Source: an uncultured Tissierellia bacterium
GTDB taxonomy: Bacteria > Bacillota > Clostridia > Tissierellales > Peptoniphilaceae
Assembly: GCA_937923265.1 (NCBI GenBank)
Contig: CALAJY010000010.1
Span: forward strand, 45,594 to 109,593
DNA: 64,000 bases
Direction of reading: 5' to 3'
Below, in pieces: positions 43,907 to 52,552 of this stretch. The notes under the pieces were generated by a model. It was not told the origin of the DNA. It saw only the letters and a list, made by a program, of their open reading frames with translations, and made no database searches. How positions within the stretch are numbered: position 1 is the first letter of the stretch; each line of letters begins with the position of its first letter. The translations under genes were made by a program, and so were the position numbers.

Positions 43907-45142
43907 ATGAATACATTATCCGTAAAAATCAGAGATGACCTGTATTACATAGGCGTAAATGATCGGGAAACCTCCCTCTTTGAAAACCAATGGCCCTTGC
44001 CCAAAGGGGTTACCTATAATTCCTACCTGTTGTGCAGCGATCAAAAAACCGTCCTCCTGGACTGTGTCAAAATCACCAAGGTAGATGAATTTATCAAGAA
44101 TCTGAAAGACGCCCTGCAGGGTCGTCGCTTAGACTATCTCATCATCAACCACATGGAACCGGACCACTCGGGCTCCATTGGCTTTATTAAAAAGCTCTAC
44201 CCCGAGGTGCAATTGATCGGTAACAAAAAAACCCTGGGCTTTCTGGAAGGCTTCTACAACATTGATCCTGCCGAGTGCCAAGTTGTCAAAGAAGGGGACT
44301 GCTTAGACCTGGGAAGCCATCGGCTTTCCTTCTACATGACCCCCATGGTCCACTGGCCGGAATCCATGGTCACCTATGAGGAGACCACGAAGACGCTCTT
44401 CTCCCAGGACATCTTCGGCGGCTTTGGAGCCCTGGATGGTCCCATTTTTGACGATGAGATTCACTGGCAGTATTTTGCCGATGAGACCAGCCGCTACTTT
44501 ACCAATATTGTTGCCAAATACTCCCGTTCCGCGCAGGCGGCGTTAAAGAAATTGGATGGACTCGAGATTCAGATGATCTGCCCGGTGCATGGGCCGGTCT
44601 GGAGAAGCAATCCCCAGAAGATTTTAAATCTCTACAAGAATCTCGCCGGCTGGCGGGTGCAACCCGGGGTCTGCATCGTTTATGGCTCCATGTATGGAAA
44701 TACGCAGAAAATGGCTGAGGTGGTGGCACGAACCCTGGCCGAGGAAGGCATCGGCGATGTACAAGTCTTTGATGTTTCGAAAACCCACGCCTCCTACCTC
44801 CAAAATGAACTCTGGAAATATCGGGGAATCATCCTGGGGTCCTGCACCTACAACAACGCCCTCTTTCCTCCCATGAAAAACCTGATTGGGATTCTGCAGG
44901 AAAACAAGATGCAGAATCATGGCCTGGGAATTTTTGGGACTTACTCCTGGAGCGGCGGTGCGGTGAAAGACCTCACAGCCTTTGCCGAGGGGGAAAAATT
45001 TGACCGGATTGATCCCATTGTGGAAACCCGGTATTCGGCCCATGAGGAAGATGTGGTCCAACTGCAAGAGCTGGCCCGCAACATGGCGGCCTACGTCAAA
45101 GAACATCAAGCGGAAGACCTGGAAAACATGTTGGAATTATAA
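43907..45142 (+). CDS. fprA: Flavodiiron protein (A-type flavoprotein, FprA-like)
   Basis: This 411-residue cytosolic enzyme reduces oxygen and/or nitric oxide and protects anaerobes. The N-terminal metallo-beta-lactamase-like domain holds the diiron site: HMEPDHSG, MVHWPESM, FSQDIFGGFG and CPVHGPVWR. The C-terminal flavodoxin domain has the FMN loop IVYGSMYGNTQKMAE and SCTYNNALFPPM. No extra rubredoxin or flavin-reductase domain is fused, so an external electron donor is needed. ATG at 43907 has an AAAGGAG site; an upstream in-frame start is weaker. Confidence 0.95.
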   Translation: MNTLSVKIRDDLYYIGVNDRETSLFENQWPLPKGVTYNSYLLCSDQKTVLLDCVKITKVDEFIKNLKDALQGRRLDYLIINHMEPDHSGSIGFIKKLYPEVQLIGNKKTLGFLEGFYNIDPAECQVVKEGDCLDLGSHRLSFYMTPMVHWPESMVTYEETTKTLFSQDIFGGFGALDGPIFDDEIHWQYFADETSRYFTNIVAKYSRSAQAALKKLDGLEIQMICPVHGPVWRSNPQKILNLYKNLAGWRVQPGVCIVYGSMYGNTQKMAEVVARTLAEEGIGDVQVFDVSKTHASYLQNELWKYRGIILGSCTYNNALFPPMKNLIGILQENKMQNHGLGIFGTYSWSGGAVKDLTAFAEGEKFDRIDPIVETRYSAHEEDVVQLQELARNMAAYVKEHQAEDLENMLEL

Positions 45143-45148
45143 AAGCGA

Positions 45149-45180
45149 AGGTCGGATTTCTGAGAAATCCGACCTTTTTT
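45149..45180 (+). terminator. Rho-independent terminator (possible attenuator) between fprA and gpmI
   Basis: A 13-base stem (AGGTCGGATTTCT with its complement) is followed by six T. The ribosome site of gpmI begins within about four bases of the T run, so there is no room for a promoter after it. Confidence 0.9.
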
Positions 45181-45196
45181 AAGAAAGGAGCAACAC

Positions 45197-46789
45197 ATGG
45201 ACAAGAAGCTGGTATTGATTGTCATGGACGGCATTGGCGTGAGTCCGGAAGGAAAAGAAGCGGGGGATGCGGTCAAGGCAGCCAACACGCCCACCTTGGA
45301 TGCCCTCCGGGCCTCCTGCCCGAACATTCTTCTCCGCGCCCATGGAAAGGCGGTTGGGCTTCCCTCGGATGATGACATGGGAAACAGCGAGGTGGGTCAC
45401 AATGCCCTGGGCTGTGGACAGATATATGCGCAGGGGGCCAAGCTGGTCAATGAATCCATCGCTTCGGGTCGCATCTTTACCTCCGATGCCTGGAAGACCG
45501 CCGTCTCCAATGCCAAGGAGAAGGGAGGGGCCCTGCATTTCATCGGTCTCCTTTCCGACGGTAATGTCCACTCCCATATCGAACACCTGCAGGCCCTGAT
45601 CGGTCAGGCAAAAAAAGAGGGCCTTTCCCAGGTCTTTGTGCACGCCCTCCTGGATGGCAGGGATGTGCCCCCCACCAGCGGCCTGCAATATATTCAGCAA
45701 ATTGAATCCTTCATGGTCTCCCTGAACGATGACCGCTTTCAGGCAAAAATCGCTTCCGGCGGCGGCCGGATGAAGGTGACCATGGACCGGTACAAGGCGG
45801 ACTGGGGCATGGTCGAACGAGGCTGGAATGCCCATGTCCATGGGCAGGCCCAGACCTTCTCCTCCGCCGAAGAGGCCTATCAAAACCTGCGCCAAGAAAC
45901 CGAAAACATCGATCAGGATCTCTCGGCCTTTGTGATTGCCGAGGAGGGAAAGGCGGTCGGCCCCATTGAAGACGGGGACAGCGTCGTCTTCTTCAACTTC
46001 CGTGGTGACCGGGCCATTGAGATCTCCATGGCCTTCGACGATGACAGCTTCCCCTACTTTGATCGGGGAAAACGGCCGGACGTCTACTACTGTGGAATGC
46101 TGGAATATGATGGGGATCTTCACATTCCCCATCACTACCTCGTGAACCCCCCGCAGATTCGAAACACCCTGACCGAATTTCTGGTCGGAAAGGGAGTGGC
46201 GGAATTCGCCTGCTCGGAGACCCAAAAGTATGGTCATGTGACCTACTTCTGGAATGGAAACCGGTCGGAAAAATTTTCGGAGGACCTGGAAACCTGGTTG
46301 GAAATCCCATCGGATCCCGTGTCCTTTGACCTCCGACCCTGGATGAAATCCGCGGAGATCTGCGATGCCCTGATTGAAGCCATGAAGTCCGAAAAATACG
46401 GCTTCCTCCGGGTCAACTTCGCCAACGGAGACATGGTGGGCCATACCGGCATCTTTGACAGTGTTCGCATCGCGGTGGAAAGTGTCGACCTGGCCTTGAA
46501 GCGCATCCTCCCCGTCGCCAAGGAGTTGGGCTATACCGTGCTGATCACCGCGGACCATGGAAACAGCGATGACATGCTACAGACGGACAAAAAATCCGGA
46601 AAGACCATTCCCAAAACCTCCCATTCCCTGAATCCCGTTCCCTTCATCATGGTTTCCCCCGATGCCTCCCGGAAGCTCCGCGAGGATCAATCGAATGTTG
46701 CGGGTCTTGCCAATGTGGCGGCCACCGTCGTTGAGCTCCTCGGTTTTCGGGCACCCGATGGCTGGGAGCCTTCCCTACTTCAGAAATAG
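45197..46789 (+). CDS. gpmI: 2,3-bisphosphoglycerate-independent phosphoglycerate mutase
   Basis: This 530-residue glycolytic enzyme interconverts 3- and 2-phosphoglycerate using two metal ions. It has IVMDGIGVSP (metal Asp), the nucleophile Ser in DMGNSEVGHNALG, HFIGLLSDGNVHSH, HALLDGRDVPP, NFRGDRA, NGDMVGHTG and ITADHGNSDDM. Length is normal for the GpmI family. The ATG has an AAAGGAG site. A hairpin separates it from fprA, so it may be expressed by readthrough or from a promoter inside fprA. Confidence 0.96.
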   Translation: MDKKLVLIVMDGIGVSPEGKEAGDAVKAANTPTLDALRASCPNILLRAHGKAVGLPSDDDMGNSEVGHNALGCGQIYAQGAKLVNESIASGRIFTSDAWKTAVSNAKEKGGALHFIGLLSDGNVHSHIEHLQALIGQAKKEGLSQVFVHALLDGRDVPPTSGLQYIQQIESFMVSLNDDRFQAKIASGGGRMKVTMDRYKADWGMVERGWNAHVHGQAQTFSSAEEAYQNLRQETENIDQDLSAFVIAEEGKAVGPIEDGDSVVFFNFRGDRAIEISMAFDDDSFPYFDRGKRPDVYYCGMLEYDGDLHIPHHYLVNPPQIRNTLTEFLVGKGVAEFACSETQKYGHVTYFWNGNRSEKFSEDLETWLEIPSDPVSFDLRPWMKSAEICDALIEAMKSEKYGFLRVNFANGDMVGHTGIFDSVRIAVESVDLALKRILPVAKELGYTVLITADHGNSDDMLQTDKKSGKTIPKTSHSLNPVPFIMVSPDASRKLREDQSNVAGLANVAATVVELLGFRAPDGWEPSLLQK

Positions 46790-46810
46790 AACACGAGATG
46801 ACGCAGCAAA

Positions 46811-46856
46811 AGCCCCCGGAAGGGGCATCCGACGGATGGCCTTCCGGGGGTTTTTT
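46811..46856 (+). terminator. Rho-independent terminator of gpmI
   Basis: A long stem (CCCCCGGAAGG pairing with CCTTCCGGGGG, extended by CATCC/GGATG) ends in six T. The left flank also has a short A tract, so it may act weakly on the convergent ABC permease gene. Confidence 0.92.
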
Positions 46857-46881
46857 ATACTCTCAGTCGTTTTCTCGTTCT

Positions 46882-48591
46882 CTAGCGGTCGCCAATGCGG
46901 AGCAACATGGACTCACTTCTTGTGAGATAGAGAACCAGCGTTACCATGGAGATAAGGAGGAGAAGCCCAAAGCAGAGATAGGCTATCAGCGAAAGTTCTA
47001 TCTGAAGGAATAGGGCCGCAAAGAAGACGCCCATCACGCCAAAGTAGCCGACTAAGGAAGCGATCATCACGTTCCTGTTGGACTTCATCGCCCGGGTCTC
47101 ATCCGTCCAGTCCAAACTCGGCCAGCGAATATCCAAAAGGAGTTCCGCCGAGGATACCGCATAGGAAGCAACGATGGCAGAGACGATGGCGCTCAGATAG
47201 AGGACCGGGAAAAAGGGGACGATGATGAGGGACAGGAGGATCATGAAGACCGGTCCTATGAGGCTAATCAAAATCCCAACCGACAGCTTGGAGAAGAAGA
47301 TGGACTTGGCAGCAACGGGAATGCTCTTCAAGAAGCCCAGATGCTTGGCATCCCGGGAGATGGCAGAGGCGGCAACCCCGGAAGAGGATCCAAAAACGGT
47401 CAAGCCCATTCCCACGAACAGGCCAACCATGAGCTGCAGTTGCAAATCTCCTCCAAAGAACTCTCCCATCGCATCACGGATGTAGGACAGGCTGGGCAAA
47501 TTTGCGTCTGCTTTCACATAAACGCCCACGGCTCCCGCGATGAGAACAAAAAGCGGGAGAAGCAGGGTGGGCACGACGGCATTCAGGAAATAAGCCGGCG
47601 TCTTCATCAGGGTCTGCCACTCCCGATGAAACAGGGCGGCAAAGGGGGTCTTCTTCTGGGAAAGGGAGGCTTCCTGCTGCTCCTTGGAAAGCTTCTTGCT
47701 TACGGAATAGGAAGACATCACTCCTAAGGCAATTCGGAAGTAGAGCTTCTGGGCCACCAGCATCACCAAAATAAATCCCAGAACTGCCGTGATAACCATG
47801 ATGCCAAAGCCCATCAGCACCGTGGTGAGATTTTCCCCATAAATCATCTGCTGGGAACCCACGACGGGAGGAAAGAAAATACCATACTGATCCAAGAAGG
47901 TCGCACTATTTCTCACCCCCGAAGACATGACCTGTCCCGCAACATCACCTGCGTTAAAAAACTGTACACCAAGACCGAATCCCAAGGCAAGAAGCATGGT
48001 GAAGATTCCCACAAAATGAGTCAACCGGTCCCGATTCCTCAAAAACGGAACGAATTGCAGCACGAGAAGCAACACGATCGTGCAGAGGGCCGTTGGCACA
48101 ATGGGAAGAAGCAGGGTCGTCACCAGCCATCCCAACAAGGCCTGAACGGAAAAATCAGCGATCAACGATCCAATGCCCACAGGGAGCAGAAAACAGGCGA
48201 CAAAATAGAAGTTTTCAATCACCGCCGTAAGAAACTTTGCCCCCAAAATCTCCCGGGGATGCAGGGGCATCGACATATAGCTGTTCAGATCATTGGCAAA
48301 GAAGAGAACCCCCGGCGTTGTGGTGAAGCCCAGGAAAAAGAGCAGGAAGGAGCCGAGAAAGACCACATAGCCCGGCAAAATCTTCTCCATCCCAACGGAT
48401 TTTAAACTCATGGTCATGTTGTAGCCCATGGTGCCAAAGCTGATTCCGAGAAAAACAGCCACAAAAAGGATTAAAATCAGCGTCCCCAGTTTCCCCAGAA
48501 CGCCCGATTTCTTTCGTCTTCCTCTCGTAAAGCCGGTACTCGCCAACCCCGTTTTCAGGTTGACATAGAGCAAGCTGAAAAAGCGTTTCAT
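46882..48591 (-). CDS. ABC-type exporter permease, large
   Basis: This 569-residue polytopic membrane protein has about twelve hydrophobic segments and the general layout of ABC-2-like exporter permeases. The first span follows a basic N-terminus (GRRKKSGVLGKL). FFANDLNSYMSMPLHPREILGAKF is the amphipathic coupling-like segment found in this family. No periplasmic binding protein or family-specific substrate marker is present. The start codon lies inside the end of the ATP-binding gene (ATGA overlap), so the two form one transporter. The substrate is unknown; related pairs export peptides, drugs or lipids. Confidence 0.8.
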   Translation of the reverse strand: MKRFFSLLYVNLKTGLASTGFTRGRRKKSGVLGKLGTLILILFVAVFLGISFGTMGYNMTMSLKSVGMEKILPGYVVFLGSFLLFFLGFTTTPGVLFFANDLNSYMSMPLHPREILGAKFLTAVIENFYFVACFLLPVGIGSLIADFSVQALLGWLVTTLLLPIVPTALCTIVLLLVLQFVPFLRNRDRLTHFVGIFTMLLALGFGLGVQFFNAGDVAGQVMSSGVRNSATFLDQYGIFFPPVVGSQQMIYGENLTTVLMGFGIMVITAVLGFILVMLVAQKLYFRIALGVMSSYSVSKKLSKEQQEASLSQKKTPFAALFHREWQTLMKTPAYFLNAVVPTLLLPLFVLIAGAVGVYVKADANLPSLSYIRDAMGEFFGGDLQLQLMVGLFVGMGLTVFGSSSGVAASAISRDAKHLGFLKSIPVAAKSIFFSKLSVGILISLIGPVFMILLSLIIVPFFPVLYLSAIVSAIVASYAVSSAELLLDIRWPSLDWTDETRAMKSNRNVMIASLVGYFGVMGVFFAALFLQIELSLIAYLCFGLLLLISMVTLVLYLTRSESMLLRIGDR

Positions 48592-49433
48592 CGACGGTCT
48601 CCTTCCTCCCGGGAATCGGCCCGCGCATCCTCTTTTCCCTCGGGAAAGACCCGGCCGAGACTCTCATCCGAAATCGGCTTCTTGGCCTCTTCCAATTCTC
48701 CGTTTTCGCTTAAAACCTGGGATCCCGTCACAATCAGGAAAATCTCTTCCAGGCTTCGGTCGGGATATTGCTGTTTCAAAGATTCCAGGGTCCCGGTGTA
48801 GCGCAGTTTCCCATGATTGATGATCGCAATCTGGTCGCAGAGTTTCTCCGCAACTTCCAAAACATGCGTGGAAAAAAGAACCGTGTTTCCCTTGTTGGCA
48901 TGCTCTCTCATTCGCTTTTTTAGCAGATAGGAAGACTGGGGATCCAATCCCGTCATCGGCTCATCCATGATCCAGATGTTCGGGTCATGCATCAGCGTTG
49001 CGATAATATGAATTTTCTGTCGCATTCCGTGGGAGTAACTGTCAATTTTTTGGTCAACGGCTTCCTCCATCTCAAAGGTCTTCAGGAGCTCTTCGAGACG
49101 GTCCTTGCGCACGGAGTCCTCCACGCCGTACACATTGCAGATAAAGTTGATATACTCAATTCCCTTCAGGGCGGTGAAAAGGTCGGGGGAATCCGCAATG
49201 TATCCAAACTCCCGTTTCGCATCCAAAGGCTCCGTGCGAATGTTTTTGCCGTTCATGAGGATCTCTCCCTCGTCCGGCTTCAGAATTCCACACATCATTC
49301 GAATAGTCGTCGTCTTTCCTGCCCCGTTGGGGCCGATGAAGCCCGTGATCGTTCCCGAGGGAAGATCGAGGGTTAAGTTATCCACCGCTGTCTTATTTCC
49401 AAAGCGGCGAGTGACAGATTTCAGCTGAATCAT
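48588..49433 (-). CDS. ABC exporter ATP-binding protein
   Basis: This 281-residue ATPase has Walker A GPNGAGKTTTIRMMCG, Q-loop YIADSPDLF (Asp at the usual Gln position, as in several exporters), signature YSHGMRQK, Walker B IWIMDEPMTGLDP and H-loop STHVLE. The C-terminal tail is charged. It resembles ABC-2 drug and bacteriocin-type exporters. The start has an AAGGAG site, and the 3' end overlaps the permease start by four bases. No regulator lies nearby. Confidence 0.92.
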   Translation of the reverse strand: MIQLKSVTRRFGNKTAVDNLTLDLPSGTITGFIGPNGAGKTTTIRMMCGILKPDEGEILMNGKNIRTEPLDAKREFGYIADSPDLFTALKGIEYINFICNVYGVEDSVRKDRLEELLKTFEMEEAVDQKIDSYSHGMRQKIHIIATLMHDPNIWIMDEPMTGLDPQSSYLLKKRMREHANKGNTVLFSTHVLEVAEKLCDQIAIINHGKLRYTGTLESLKQQYPDRSLEEIFLIVTGSQVLSENGELEEAKKPISDESLGRVFPEGKEDARADSREEGDRR

Positions 49434-49496
49434 AATGAAACTCCTTATTTTTTATTGATCTTCGAACATGCCTCTTTTTACCCATTCCCCTGAAAA

Positions 49497-50948
49497 CTAA
49501 TCCCTCCCCGGCTCCGCTTTTACGCTTCCTTCGCGATGGGAAAGCCGGTCGAATTCTTGAGGGCCCGCATGCAGCGCCAACACCACGATTTTCTCTTTGA
49601 ACACCTCTTTCATGTCCTCCAAAACCCGCTCTTGGGAAGCAGGGTCTAATTCTTGAAAGGGCTCATCGAAGAGCAAAAGGGACGCCGGCGCAAACAGACA
49701 GCGTGCAAGGGCAACTTTCTGACGCATCCCTCCGGAATAGGTGCCCACCGGCTTGGACAAGTCTTCCAGCCCCCACCGCCTCAGGGCCCGAGCAGCCCGG
49801 TCGATGCGTTCCTCCGACCAACCACAGATGGCAAAATTCCCCCACACATCCAACCAGTCCAGAAGACGCGGTTCCTGAAACTGCATGGCTACGGGTCCGG
49901 AAACGTGAAGGCTTCCCCGCTCCACCGGCTGCAGGCCGACGAGACTTCGAAGCAGACTGGTCTTTCCCTGTCCCGATGGTTGGCGATAGACGAGAAGATC
50001 CCCTGTCCAGAGCTCTTCTCCCTGCACGTGAATCCGCTTTGCCGGCCACCGGGGGCCCTCCCGAAAGGCAATCAATAAATCGGAAAACCGCAGGGATCCC
50101 CCCTCTTTTCCTATCCTTTCCGCATGGAATTTATTCGCGGAGAGAGAGGGAGGGACCCGCCGCCGGGTCAGAAAAAAACGGTCCATAAGGACCTGCAAAA
50201 GGCGAACCGATAGGGTCGCACAGAGCAGGAGGAAGAGGATCATCAGCAGGATTTCTCCCGTGGACAGCAGAATCTTGGCCTCATAGATGCGAAAACCCAG
50301 CGACTGCGGAAGGCGGGCGATAATCTCCCCGCTTATGCCCGCCTTCCAGGCGAAGCCCAGACTGTGGGGCAGGAGCAGATAGAGCTCCTCTTCCAGCATG
50401 GGACAGAAAAGGCCCACAAAGCGGGCTCGTCTCGTCCATCCGAAGACCCGGGCCACTTCCTCCAGGTCCGGATTTCCTTCGTCCAGACGGCGGAGAAGGG
50501 GCGAATACAGGAGGGGGAGAACGGAAAAGAAAACGAAACAGTAGGGCAAAACATCCAGCGGAATCCACAAAAGAAGGAGCACGATCAGGGCGGCGAACGG
50601 GATGCTCCGCAGCAGGCCCATCCAGGGTGCTGTCAGTCTTCGCAAAAAGGGAAATCGGTGGGCAAGCATGGCCCAAGCAAGGGCAATAAGGGTCGTAAAG
50701 AACCAGGCCCCCAGTAATTGGAGGGCAGAGCGAACAAAGCTTAGCAGAAACGAGAAATCTCCAAGGACCCGGGGCAGGAGGGGAAGCAGTTCCCAGGGGC
50801 CGGGTAACAGAACGGGGTTTCGGAGCAGAAGGGCAGCGAGGGACCACAGCCCCAGCCAAAAAAGAAGCACCGGGACCGCCTCCGCAAGCCGGGTAAACAA
50901 AGCGCCTTTTCCCCGTGTATGTACTTGTTCCTTTTCCTTATTTCTCAT
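49497..50948 (-). CDS. ABC permease fused to its ATP-binding domain (SsuC/SsuB-like)
   Basis: This 483-residue single polypeptide joins a membrane permease (about 1-265) to an ABC ATPase (about 285-483). The permease resembles nitrate/sulfonate/taurine-type subunits, with the coupling segment VARVFGWTRRARFVGLFCPML. The ATPase has Walker A PSGQGKTS (324-331; the usual first Gly of the loop is a Gln), Q-loop MQFQEPRLL, signature YSGGMRQK (404-411), Walker B LLLFDE and His 460. The frame is open 122 codons further upstream but there antisense-like and overlapping the next gene; ATG at 50948 has an AGGAGGAG site. No binding protein is adjacent, so the substrate is unknown. Confidence 0.83.
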   Translation of the reverse strand: MRNKEKEQVHTRGKGALFTRLAEAVPVLLFWLGLWSLAALLLRNPVLLPGPWELLPLLPRVLGDFSFLLSFVRSALQLLGAWFFTTLIALAWAMLAHRFPFLRRLTAPWMGLLRSIPFAALIVLLLLWIPLDVLPYCFVFFSVLPLLYSPLLRRLDEGNPDLEEVARVFGWTRRARFVGLFCPMLEEELYLLLPHSLGFAWKAGISGEIIARLPQSLGFRIYEAKILLSTGEILLMILFLLLCATLSVRLLQVLMDRFFLTRRRVPPSLSANKFHAERIGKEGGSLRFSDLLIAFREGPRWPAKRIHVQGEELWTGDLLVYRQPSGQGKTSLLRSLVGLQPVERGSLHVSGPVAMQFQEPRLLDWLDVWGNFAICGWSEERIDRAARALRRWGLEDLSKPVGTYSGGMRQKVALARCLFAPASLLLFDEPFQELDPASQERVLEDMKEVFKEKIVVLALHAGPQEFDRLSHREGSVKAEPGRD

Positions 50949-50980
50949 GCTCTCCTCCTGTGTTAGAGTATACCAATTTT

Positions 50981-51418
50981 TCAGGAGGGCAGCATCAGGG
51001 AAAAGAGGGTGAGGAGAGTGGCCAGCAAAAATTGACTCGCAAGGGGCAGGGACCGAACCCGACTTCCCGATAGGCGAAGAAAGCCTCCCCGTAGTAGGGT
51101 GAACACCAGAGAAAGAAAGAAGATGGTAAAGGCCACGGTCCCGCCAAAGGCGAAGACCGCCACAGAAACCAGTTTTGCATCGCCCATGCCAAAGGCACCT
51201 CGTGCAAGCATCGAAAAGAGGGCCAGGAGCAGAAAAAGTCCCGCCCCCTCGCCGAGCCGAAGCAGCAAATCCTCCCTCCGCCAGAGGAGGGAGGCGAAGA
51301 ACGTCCAAACGGTCCATCTCAGAATCTGGCGATTGAGAATGCGGTGGGACCGCTCATCCTCTCGCGCCATGGCAAACAAAAAGCATAGGGACCCGAGTCC
51401 CTGCAAGTATAGATACAT
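50981..51418 (-). CDS. Prepilin-peptidase-like (A24) membrane aspartic protease
   Basis: This 145-residue protein is hydrophobic and contains the family's second catalytic motif GAFGMGDAKL (GxGD). The first Asp motif lies in AREDERSHRILNRQI, where the conserved Asp-x-x-x-x-x-I-P-N is altered to a Leu-Asn form. It lacks the N-terminal methyltransferase domain of full PilD, so it resembles the minimal TadV/CpaA-type peptidases that process pilins. No pilin, secretin or GspE-type gene lies in the window. ATG at 51418 has a GGGAGG site. It is upstream of the fused ABC gene with a 32-base gap. Confidence 0.72.
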   Translation of the reverse strand: MYLYLQGLGSLCFLFAMAREDERSHRILNRQILRWTVWTFFASLLWRREDLLLRLGEGAGLFLLLALFSMLARGAFGMGDAKLVSVAVFAFGGTVAFTIFFLSLVFTLLRGGFLRLSGSRVRSLPLASQFLLATLLTLFSLMLPS

Positions 51419-51493
51419 CGTTACCTCCCGAAATACCCTATCACTTGTTGACTCGTCCCTATGCTTCAAAACTCGCGATAATGTTCCCCTCCC

Positions 51494-51517
51494 GTTTGAA
51501 TCTCTTACGATTCAAAC
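51494..51517. other. Inverted repeat overlapping the rnz stop codon
   Basis: A perfect 9-base inverted repeat (GTTTGAATC, six-base loop, GATTCAAAC) covers the end of rnz. On the minus strand no T run follows, so it is not a standard terminator. It could protect the mRNA 3' end or bind a protein. Confidence 0.5.
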
Positions 51518-52404
51518 TCCAGGGTCGTTTTCATCCCATCTTTTCCAAAACAAACTCTCTCGTTCAATTCTTCCAGCAGGTCTTCATATTCCCCCTGGTT
51601 GCGAAAGGAGGGACTGTAGTGGGTCAACCACACCCGCCTTGCCTGGGCCTGCTTGGCCAGCACACAGGCTTCCTGCGTGGTCATGTGAAACTTTTCCACC
51701 GCGCTTTGCGCCTTGTCCGGATCGGCATAGATTCCCTCGGTAATCAGCAGGTCGCAATTAATCGCCGCATTCTTCAGAGTGACACAAGGTCTGGTGTCGG
51801 TGGAATAGACCAAAGAGATCCCCTTTCGCTCTTCGCCCAGGACCTGCTTCGGATAAAAGGTCTTTCCCCGGTAATCCACGGTCTCTCCCGCTTGCAGCTG
51901 ACTCCAAAACCGCACCGGAAGCTGCAGGGCCTTGGCCCGAACCGGATCAAACTTCGGCCGGCGCTCCACGTCGAAGCGGTAGCCGTAGCAGGCGATATTG
52001 TGGTTGACGGGAAAAGGGCTGATGGTGACTCCATGGAGAGTAAGCGACTCGCTCGGTGCTTCATGAAAAACCACAGCAAAGGGAACCCGCACAACGACAC
52101 AGAGAGCGGAAATCACATCGGCGATATGCTTCGGCCCGATGATATGGACCGCCTCCGTCCTGCCCTCGGTGGCCATGGAAGAGAGCAGGCCGGAGATCCC
52201 CGCCACGTGGTCTCCGTGGACGTGGGTGAAGCAGATGCCGTCAATGGAGTGCATCGACCAGGCATACTTTCGAAGCGCCACCTGGGTTCCCTCTCCACAG
52301 TCCACAAGGATGCTGTGGCCGTTATAGCGCATGATCATGGCGGTTAAATGTCGTCCGGGCAGGGGCATCATTCCTCCCGTGCCCAGCAAGCATACATCTA
52401 TCAT
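51505..52404 (-). CDS. rnz: Ribonuclease Z
   Basis: This 299-residue metallo-beta-lactamase-fold nuclease trims tRNA 3' ends. It has LLGTGGMMPLPGRHLT, DCGEGTQVAL, the zinc motif THVHGDHVAG, the PxKxL-like region AKALQLPVRFW, YSTDTRP and the C-terminal LTHYSPSF. Length matches the short bacterial form. The frame extends 43 codons upstream, but ATG at 52404 has an AGAGGAAAG site. It is separated from the HerA-like gene by a terminator, so it probably has its own promoter. Confidence 0.94.
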   Translation of the reverse strand: MIDVCLLGTGGMMPLPGRHLTAMIMRYNGHSILVDCGEGTQVALRKYAWSMHSIDGICFTHVHGDHVAGISGLLSSMATEGRTEAVHIIGPKHIADVISALCVVVRVPFAVVFHEAPSESLTLHGVTISPFPVNHNIACYGYRFDVERRPKFDPVRAKALQLPVRFWSQLQAGETVDYRGKTFYPKQVLGEERKGISLVYSTDTRPCVTLKNAAINCDLLITEGIYADPDKAQSAVEKFHMTTQEACVLAKQAQARRVWLTHYSPSFRNQGEYEDLLEELNERVCFGKDGMKTTLEFES

Positions 52405-52511
52405 TCTTTCCTCTCTTCCTAATCCTCTACAAAACATTATTATACGTGGGATTGCGGGGCTTGCAAAGCCTAATTTCTCGCAATTCCTCGCGAGAAAAGG
52501 AGAAAAGAGAA

Positions 52512-52540
52512 AAGGTCCGGCGGGTTCCCCCACCGGACCG
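52512..52540 (-). terminator. Putative rho-independent terminator after the HerA-like gene
   Basis: A GGTCCGG...CCGGACC stem with a short bulge, 13 bases after the stop at 52553, is followed on the minus strand by a T-rich CCTTTTCTCTTTTC tail. The T run is interrupted, so efficiency is uncertain. Confidence 0.65.
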
Positions 52541-52552
52541 CCTTCTTCTCAT

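Noticed and set aside
45179..46558. Long minus-strand open frame opposite gpmI (459 codons)
   Set aside because: gpmI on the plus strand has full family motifs and a good ribosome site. The antisense frame has no recognisable domain or ribosome site and is a codon-bias shadow.
50949..51317. N-terminal extension of the fused ABC gene
   Set aside because: This part of the frame overlaps the prepilin-peptidase gene in another frame, is Gly/Arg/Pro-rich nonsense, and ATG at 50948 has an AGGAGG site.
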